Below, one piece after another: positions 1-4,799 of a stretch of 6,729 bases of DNA (its first letter is position 1; each line of letters starts with the position of its first letter). The stretch is taken from the NCBI GenBank assembly GCA_027320785.1, contig DAHVKR010000075.1:1-6729 (forward strand). The letters run 5' to 3'. Source of the DNA: Bdellovibrionales bacterium. GTDB lineage: Bacteria > Bdellovibrionota > Bdellovibrionia > Bdellovibrionales > Bdellovibrionaceae. The notes under the pieces were generated by a model, which was given only the letters and a program-made list of their open reading frames with translations, ran no database searches and was not told the origin of the DNA. Both the position numbers and the translations under genes were made by a program.

Positions 1-995
1 CCCTCTGCCTCGAGTCGACGAGCCACATTGACAATTTCTTGCTGTGCTCCTTCGACATCAGATAAACGAGAAGGTCCCATATTTGATAAGTCTTCTCGAA
101 GCATCTCTGCCGCACGCTGAGAAAGATTTTTAAAGACTTTTGATTTAATTTCTTCGCTTGCTGTTTTAAGAGCCAACAGAAGTTTGTCATTGGGTACTTC
201 TTTAAGAAGCGCCTGAATACCACGGTCATCAATTTTAATAATGTCATCAAAGACAAACATCAGTTTGCGAATTTCTTCCGCCAATAGAGGATCTTTCTCC
301 TCTAAGCGCGACATAATAGAAGTTTCAGTATTCTTATCCATAACGTTCAGCATTTCTGCAACAGGTTGAACGCCTCCCAATGTTCCTTGCTCAACACTAG
401 CCGTATTTGCTAGCTGATTTTTGAGAACCTTATCAATCTCGGATATGAGCTCAGGATCCACGTGCTCCAGATTCGCCATACGCAGAACAACTTCAGCCTG
501 CAGTGCCTCTGGAAGCCTTTTTAGAACCTCACCTTTTTTCTCTGGCTCTAAATGAGATAAAATCACAGCAACCGTTTGAGGATGCTCGCTCACAAGGAAT
601 GTTGCTAAAGACTTGGCATCAACCATTTCAAGTGACTCGAGTGAACGTGAAGATCCAGAGGCAATATTAAGACCTCCAAGTATACCTCGTGCTCGATCCT
701 CACCCAAAGCATCCACTATCATATCTTTGCTTGCGACAGCCTCAGAAAAAATATAGTCCTCTGACTCGGAAATCATTTCATAATATTCTTCTAAAACCCT
801 TTTTGTGACATGAATCGGAACAACTCGATACTTATTCATCACGCTCAAGAGTTTTCGTATATCCCCGTCATCCATGTGTTTCAAAAGGATTTTGACAGCA
901 TCCTTCCCTAGATAGTTGATGAGGATCCCGGCCTTATCGAATCCCTTTAGAGATTCATACTCAATATTATCGACCTTATGGACTTTAATCGCCAT
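1..995 (-). CDS. fliG: Flagellar motor switch protein FliG (3' end cut by window)
   Basis: FliG is the C-ring protein that sits on the cytoplasmic face of the MS ring, binds FliF and meets the stator. The frame is open from the ATG at 995 to the left edge, giving 331 complete codons. FliG is usually 330-345 residues, so only a short tail is missing. The middle-domain EHPQ motif is at residues 137-140 (here EHPQT), and the C-terminal domain shows MFVFDD (246-251) and DDRGIQ (256-261). Aligned by eye with E. coli FliG, the five torque-related charged positions K264, R281, D288, D289 and R297 correspond to K277, R294, E301, D302 and R310, so every charge is kept. The ATG lies 3 bases after the fliF stop, and purine-rich AAAGGA and GGGG stretches that could bind the ribosome lie within the last fliF codons, suggesting coupling. 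The identification is firm. Confidence 0.97.
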   Translation of the reverse strand, partial: MAIKVHKVDNIEYESLKGFDKAGILINYLGKDAVKILLKHMDDGDIRKLLSVMNKYRVVPIHVTKRVLEEYYEMISESEDYIFSEAVASKDMIVDALGEDRARGILGGLNIASGSSRSLESLEMVDAKSLATFLVSEHPQTVAVILSHLEPEKKGEVLKRLPEALQAEVVLRMANLEHVDPELISEIDKVLKNQLANTASVEQGTLGGVQPVAEMLNVMDKNTETSIMSRLEEKDPLLAEEIRKLMFVFDDIIKIDDRGIQALLKEVPNDKLLLALKTASEEIKSKVFKNLSQRAAEMLREDLSNMGPSRLSDVEGAQQEIVNVARRLEAE

Positions 996-998
996 AAT

Positions 999-2651
999 TT
1001 ATGCCCCATCCTTTCGAATCAACCACATTCCGAATGCATTCGCTGCTTTTTCTTCATCTTTCGTCATGATTCCTAAAATCTTATCACGGAGTAATTCACT
1101 TTCAGCCTTTTCTGGATCAACTGACTCCTGCAATACAGGTAGCGCTGAACTCATACCAGGAAGAGAATTATCCACAGATTGTAACTCTTCTAGCTCTTCA
1201 ATAGTACGAGGAAGCATTTCATCCACAGAATCCTGAAAGCTATCTGTAATCCATTGCATAAAAGGTCTTACAACAATGAAGAAGAAAAGTGCTAATGAGA
1301 ATCCTAGAAGTGCCCACTTAAATAAAGCATGCAACAATTTTCTTCTTTCAAGATTAGTTAAGAGTTTTTCTGACTCTGAGAAGTCTTCAGGTTGAAATTG
1401 AATAGTTTCGATTTTGACACTATCTCCACGAGCTGCGCTAAAACCAATCGCGTTCTTTATCAAAATCTCATATTTGGCTAAATCCTCAGCACTTCGAGGT
1501 TCCCATTTTGTTTCCGTCGTACCATCATCTTTTTTAACTGTTGTCGTGATACCATCAACAACGACCGCAACGCTCAGACGCTCTACGCTTCCAGCCGCTT
1601 CTTTTATATTCTTTACTATCTTTGGAACTTCAAAATTTGTTGTCTTAATTTCTTTTTTTACATCTTGTTTGAAGCCATTCTGCTTAGCATCTTCTGCACC
1701 TGGCAAATTGGACCGTGATCCTGGAATACCTGTTGGATTTGAACGGGCTCCATCTAGGGATTCTTCTTCCGACTGTTGACTACGAATCGCCGTTTTTTCA
1801 GGGTCAACTGATTCTTCGACAGAAGAAATAACTTTGTTCTGAAGGCTTGCATCAACCTTTGCAACAACTTTTGTGTTCCCTACCACCTTACCTAGGATAG
1901 TTTCAATTCGGCCTTCCATCTCAGATTCGATTTTTTGCTTCAAATCCATGATTTCATCAGTGCCCGCCGTTACGCCATTTGTTTCCCGAGTCAGCACCTT
2001 ACCACGCTCATCTAAAACCGTGACTCGATCTGGATCCATTCCCTCAACCGCATTTGCCACGAGGTAGCGAATGCCTCTAACTTGCTCGGGACTCAACTCT
2101 TTTCCTTGATAAAGCTCCACAACGACTGAAGCTGAAGGCTTAGATCCCTCTTCTAAAAATGTTTTCTTTGCTGGCATAGCTAAAATAACTTTGGACTGCT
2201 TGACCGCAGTCAAAGTATTAATAGCCCGCATAAGTTCGCCCTGTAGGGCTCGCTGATGGTTAATTTTCTGAGCATAAGAGTTGATACCAAAATCTTGCTT
2301 ATCAAATAGCTCCAAGCCAATCGTTCCCATTCGGGGGGAACCAATCTCGGACATTAAGGTCATTTGCGTCGAATGAAGCAAGTCTTTAGGAACAGCAATT
2401 GTCTTTCCATCGTCTTTTAATTGATAGGGAATGTTTTTTTCATTCAACTTGGAAACGATCGTTGCAATCTGATCTGTTGGTATATTTGTAAAAAGCGTCT
2501 CATAGTCTCTTCCTGAAACCATAAAAACCATAATTAAAACAGCCGTTATCGCTATAACTGATGCGGTTAAAACTGATAATCTTTTAGTTGGGCCTAAGTT
2601 CTTTAGAAACTCACGAAACTGGAGAACAAGACCACCAAATAATTTTTCCAA
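999..2651 (-). CDS. fliF: Flagellar MS-ring protein FliF, TTG start
   Basis: FliF multimerises in the inner membrane to form the MS ring, the base for the rod, the C ring and the export gate. The 550-residue protein is a normal length. Visible parts in order: a first membrane helix at about 25-47; the periplasmic ring-building YscJ/FliF region at about 50-220, including the conserved stretch around FGINSYAQKINHQRALQGEL (121-140); a second periplasmic domain at about 240-420 with the collar segment DPEKTAIRSQQSEEES (283-298) and a GIPGSRSN turn; a second membrane helix at about 443-463; and a C-terminal acidic/helical tail (517-550), where FliF proteins bind FliG. The start codon is TTG at 2651. 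An in-frame TGA at 2657-2655 rules out any upstream start, and the first internal Met lies inside the first membrane helix. AAGGA at 2665-2661, overlapping the fliE stop, serves this start. fliE ends 12 bases upstream. Confidence 0.97.
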   Translation of the reverse strand: MEKLFGGLVLQFREFLKNLGPTKRLSVLTASVIAITAVLIMVFMVSGRDYETLFTNIPTDQIATIVSKLNEKNIPYQLKDDGKTIAVPKDLLHSTQMTLMSEIGSPRMGTIGLELFDKQDFGINSYAQKINHQRALQGELMRAINTLTAVKQSKVILAMPAKKTFLEEGSKPSASVVVELYQGKELSPEQVRGIRYLVANAVEGMDPDRVTVLDERGKVLTRETNGVTAGTDEIMDLKQKIESEMEGRIETILGKVVGNTKVVAKVDASLQNKVISSVEESVDPEKTAIRSQQSEEESLDGARSNPTGIPGSRSNLPGAEDAKQNGFKQDVKKEIKTTNFEVPKIVKNIKEAAGSVERLSVAVVVDGITTTVKKDDGTTETKWEPRSAEDLAKYEILIKNAIGFSAARGDSVKIETIQFQPEDFSESEKLLTNLERRKLLHALFKWALLGFSLALFFFIVVRPFMQWITDSFQDSVDEMLPRTIEELEELQSVDNSLPGMSSALPVLQESVDPEKAESELLRDKILGIMTKDEEKAANAFGMWLIRKDGA

Positions 2652-2660
2652 AAATCACCA

Positions 2661-2666
2661 TCCTTA
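2661..2666 (-). promoter_or_regulatory. Ribosome binding site of fliF overlapping the fliE stop codon
   Basis: The fliE stop TAA (2666-2664) runs directly into GGA, forming TAAGGA. The AAGGA core is 9 bases before the TTG start at 2651. Because the site overlaps the last codon of fliE, terminating ribosomes could feed fliF initiation. An ATG (2661-2659) overlaps this site but is in another frame and runs only 16 codons, so it is not a plausible fliF start. Confidence 0.6.
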
Positions 2667-3002
2667 AACTTGCATTCTCATTATTTCGTTGTACGCATCA
2701 ATGACTTTATTACGAACTTGCACCATCACTCTTAAAGCGATGTCAGCTTTCTCTGCTGTGATCATAACGTCTGCCACGTTGTCTGTACGTCCCACTGCCA
2801 ACTCTTGCATTTTCTTATTAGAAGTCTGTTGCAATTGATTCACTTCAGAGATCGCGTTCTTTAAAGTATCTGCAAATGACTTATCCCCAGGAACTGACTC
2901 GATAGACTGAATCGGCGATGTTTCATTTTGAGACGATTGATTAATATTCAAGTTTCCTGTTTGCAGAAACTTGTTTGCATTTGAAATTGTAAAACCGTCC
3001 AT
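2664..3002 (-). CDS. fliE: Flagellar hook-basal body protein FliE
   Basis: FliE is a small exported protein that links the MS ring to the proximal rod and is among the first substrates of the flagellar export gate. The 112-residue product matches the family length. The variable N-terminus (about 1-40, rich in Asn, Gln and Ser) is followed by the conserved helical part: FADTLKNAISEVNQLQQ (43-59), then NVADVMITAEKADIALR (75-91), and the strongly typical ending QVRNKVIDAYNEIMRMQV (95-112). The ATG at 3002 has a good ribosome binding site, GAGGTGA at 3013-3007. It follows the only substantial intergenic gap in the window and ends 12 bases before fliF. The identification is firm. Confidence 0.96.
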   Translation of the reverse strand: MDGFTISNANKFLQTGNLNINQSSQNETSPIQSIESVPGDKSFADTLKNAISEVNQLQQTSNKKMQELAVGRTDNVADVMITAEKADIALRVMVQVRNKVIDAYNEIMRMQV

Positions 3003-3020
3003 GATCTCACCTCTTTAGCG

Positions 3021-3041
3021 GCCAAAACTTAAAGCTTTGGC
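3021..3041 (-). promoter_or_regulatory. Hairpin in the fliE 5' leader
   Basis: Read on the minus strand, GCCAAAGCT (3041-3033) can pair with AGTTTTGGC (3029-3021) across a TTA loop, giving 9 pairs including one G-T. It ends about 8 bases before the fliE ribosome binding site. The bases after the stem are CGCTAAAG, with no T run, so it is not an intrinsic terminator. Its position next to the predicted transcript start suggests a 5' stabilising stem or a translation-control element; its position between genes would also fit an mRNA processing or stability element. The pairing is visible; the function is inferred. Confidence 0.45.
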
Positions 3042-3049
3042 TTACCTTT

Positions 3050-3079
3050 ATTATAGCGTCAAAAATTGCTCAGATCCAA
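3050..3079 (-). promoter_or_regulatory. Candidate housekeeping-type promoter upstream of fliE
   Basis: A perfect TATAAT lies at 3055-3050. A weak -35 candidate, TTGGAT (3079-3074, 3 of 6 matches to TTGACA), lies 18 bases upstream. Transcription would start near 3043-3042, leaving a leader of about 40 bases before fliE. It lies in the only gap of useful size in the operon, so it may give fliE-fliF-fliG a separate input. A TATAAT can occur by chance in AT-rich intergenic DNA, and the -35 is poor, so confidence is limited. Confidence 0.4.
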
Positions 3080-3100
3080 AATCCAGAAATGCAAACCGTT

Positions 3101-3544
3101 CTAACGTCCTATTTCGAGAGCGCTCAAAGCCATATCCTTACTGGCTTGCATGGCCGAGACGTTAGCCTCGTAAGCTCTTGATGCCTGTATCATATTGGTC
3201 ATTTCTTCCATTAAATTGATATTAGGATACGCCACAAAACCGTCTGGATTTGCGTCTGGGTGGTTGGGCTCATACTTCATAAGTGGGGCTCTTTTATCTG
3301 AAACCACATCCGTTACCTGTACTCGATCCATCTGTCCGCGCGGATCTCCAGATGAAAATATTTCACCGAAATTTTTTGCATCCGGCATTGCTTCAAAAAC
3401 AACATCTTTACGTCGGTAGGGCCCACCTTCAGGAGTTTGTGTTGTATTAATATTCGCAATGTTAGATGAAATTGTGTTCAGGCGCATTCTTTGTGCGGCC
3501 ATACCTGAACTTGAAATTCTCATTCCCGTGATAAAATCAGCCAT
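3101..3544 (-). CDS. flgC: Flagellar proximal rod protein FlgC
   Basis: FlgC is one of the proximal rod subunits, exported by the flagellar type III apparatus and assembled between the MS ring and the distal rod. The 147-residue product is close to the usual length. The N-terminal rod/hook signature is SSSGMAAQRMRLNTISSNIA (11-30), followed by NINTT and the family's PYRRKDVVFEA segment (42-52). A PDGFVAYPNINLMEEMTNMI stretch (100-119) and a C-terminal coiled helix (120-147, ASRAYEANVSAMQASKDMAL) complete the pattern. The start at 3544 has a near-ideal ribosome binding site, AGGAGGT (3556-3550), which overlaps the flgB stop codon; the two genes are 10 bases apart and should be translated together. 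The identification is firm. Confidence 0.97.
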   Translation of the reverse strand: MADFITGMRISSSGMAAQRMRLNTISSNIANINTTQTPEGGPYRRKDVVFEAMPDAKNFGEIFSSGDPRGQMDRVQVTDVVSDKRAPLMKYEPNHPDANPDGFVAYPNINLMEEMTNMIQASRAYEANVSAMQASKDMALSALEIGR

Positions 3545-3554
3545 TTCTTACCTC

Positions 3555-3959
3555 CTAGCGACCTTCTGATGCTGCGTACTTTAAAGCCGCCAGCTTTTTA
3601 TTCATCAGCTGTAGAGCTGCCTTGTACATGATGGCATTTTCAGAAAGGGTCGCCATTTCTTGTTCTAGGTTCACTGTGTTCCCATCGTTTCCTGGAACAC
3701 CATCCGGATTGTCATAAATATCAGGAGTGACCTTTGCTGTATGTCCCCCCACTGTCATATGATCAGGATTATCCGTACTCATGCCGCGCAACCCATCTAA
3801 ATCAAGCGCTCTCTCAAGGGCTGCTTCAAAATCAAGTTTTTTTGCCTGATATCCCGGAGTTTCAGCATTGGCAATATTAGCAGATGTGATATTTTGACGA
3901 AGTTGCCGCATCGCAAGCGATGTCTGCAGCCCATTCATGGTTTTATCAAATAAGCTCAT
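3555..3959 (-). CDS. flgB: Flagellar proximal rod protein FlgB
   Basis: FlgB is a proximal rod subunit that works with FlgC, FliE and FlgF/FlgG. From the chosen start the protein has 134 residues, beginning MSLFDKTMNGLQ as FlgB proteins usually do. The rod signature RQNITSANIANAETPGYQAK (21-40) is followed by LDFEAAL, and the C-terminal helix is VNLEQEMATLSENAIMYKAA (96-115). The longest open frame would begin at an ATG at 3983, adding eight residues, but that codon has no ribosome binding site. The ATG at 3959 has AGGAG at 3971-3967 with 7 bases spacing, so it is preferred. The gene overlaps the end of the upstream regulator by 14 bases and is 10 bases from flgC. Confidence 0.96.
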   Translation of the reverse strand: MSLFDKTMNGLQTSLAMRQLRQNITSANIANAETPGYQAKKLDFEAALERALDLDGLRGMSTDNPDHMTVGGHTAKVTPDIYDNPDGVPGNDGNTVNLEQEMATLSENAIMYKAALQLMNKKLAALKYAASEGR

Positions 3960-4797
3960 GTGCAATCTCCTGTTTATATTCATTCAATTTATTACGAAGA
4001 GTCCGAATACTAATGCCTAGAACTCGGGCTGCCTGTGACTTATTTTGTGCTGTTAAATTCAAGGTTTGGAGTATCAGTTTTTTCTCTACTTCTGCGAGTG
4101 TCAAACCCGCCTCAAGCTGATCACTCTCGCAGCTCCAGTCATCGAAGCAAATATGCTGCTCGAGAATCAAACCCTGAGTAGAAAGAGACAAAGATCTTTC
4201 AATAACACTGATCAGTTCTGCGAAATTTCCTGACCATCTATGCGATTTCAATTTGCAAAGAGCCTCTTCAGACATTTTGACTTTTGGATATCCATACATG
4301 AGCCCGTTTACTTCGCACCAAAAGGAAACAATCTGAGAAAAATCAGATGTACAATCATTTAGTTTCGGTAGTTCAATTTGTCGAATGGCTATTGCATAGA
4401 AAACATCAGATCTAAATTGTCCCTGTCGCACCTTTTTAAAAAGTCGACTAGATGAAGTCGCGATAATCTTTCTGAGCTTATTTTTATTTTCCTTGTAGTA
4501 AAGTGCAAATGAAGACTGTGCAGATTCGCTCCATTTTTCTATATTTTCTAAAACAACAGGGCTCCGATCCCAATTATTTCCTAAATCACTCCAGCCTTTA
4601 ACTGTTCTAGGCACATCATGACTTTCAATAATATGAGCAACTCCATGTGAGCGACTCAAAGCCTGAGCCCAAGTTGTTTTGCCAGTCCCTTGATCGCCTA
4701 TTATGAGCGTTGGAACAGATGTCTTTGAAAGAAGTCTAACCTCTTCCTGTATTTTTTTAAGTTCACTCGATTGAAAAGGGAATTCTAGAACATCCAT
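3946..4797 (-). CDS. Degenerate sigma-54-activator-like AAA+ protein with Fis DNA-binding domain
   Basis: The 283-residue protein has an AAA+ core (about 5-205) and a C-terminal Fis-type helix-turn-helix (about 231-275, with LTLAEVEKKLILQTLNLTA and SQAARVLGISIRTLRNKL). Walker A is intact: GDQGTGKT (34-41). Walker B reads VVLEN (81-85), where activators have LDE, so both acidic catalytic residues are altered (E84, N85). The Walker A-B interval is about 20 residues shorter than normal, and the GAFTGA sigma-54-contact loop is missing. One arginine finger is kept (R129 in FRSDV), the second is Ala (A135), and the sensor II Arg of WPGNxREL is Ala (A193 in WSGNFAEL). An in-frame stop at 4836-4834, with no other start codon before the ATG at 4797, excludes an N-terminal receiver domain. 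It begins 2 bases after the TPR gene and overlaps flgB, so it probably controls flagellar genes. Inference: it binds DNA and perhaps ATP but cannot activate sigma-54 polymerase by itself. Confidence 0.88.
   Translation of the reverse strand: MDVLEFPFQSSELKKIQEEVRLLSKTSVPTLIIGDQGTGKTTWAQALSRSHGVAHIIESHDVPRTVKGWSDLGNNWDRSPVVLENIEKWSESAQSSFALYYKENKNKLRKIIATSSSRLFKKVRQGQFRSDVFYAIAIRQIELPKLNDCTSDFSQIVSFWCEVNGLMYGYPKVKMSEEALCKLKSHRWSGNFAELISVIERSLSLSTQGLILEQHICFDDWSCESDQLEAGLTLAEVEKKLILQTLNLTAQNKSQAARVLGISIRTLRNKLNEYKQEIAHELI
3967..3971 (-). promoter_or_regulatory. Ribosome binding site that fixes the flgB start
   Basis: AGGAG lies 7 bases upstream of the ATG at 3959 and inside the last codons of the regulator gene. 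It decides between the ATG at 3959 and the in-frame ATG at 3983, which has no such site. It also implies that flgB translation is coupled to that of the regulator. Confidence 0.7.
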
Positions 4798-4799
4798 TT

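Noticed and set aside
916..2067. Plus-strand open frames opposite fliF and fliG (916-1236, 1414-1779, 1873-2067)
   Set aside because: They lie wholly opposite well-identified genes, and their products are low-complexity Ser/Thr/Phe-rich with no recognisable domain.
3015..3022. GCCGCTAA on the minus strand, close to the FliA (sigma-28) -10 consensus GCCGATAA
   Set aside because: The nearest -35-like stretch (CAAAGCTT) is 9 rather than 11 bases away, and transcription would start about 5 bases before the fliE ATG, losing most of the ribosome binding site.
3021..3041. Hairpin before fliE as an intrinsic terminator
   Set aside because: No T run follows the stem on the minus strand, only a weak one follows on the plus strand, and no plus-strand gene ends there.
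3960..3983. Upstream ATG at 3983 as the flgB start
   Set aside because: No ribosome binding site precedes it, and the added residues are not typical of FlgB; the ATG at 3959 has AGGAG and the usual MSLFDK start.
3195..4120. Plus-strand open frames opposite flgC, flgB and the regulator (3195-3419, 3920-4120)
   Set aside because: Shadows of clearly coding minus-strand genes, with no domain.
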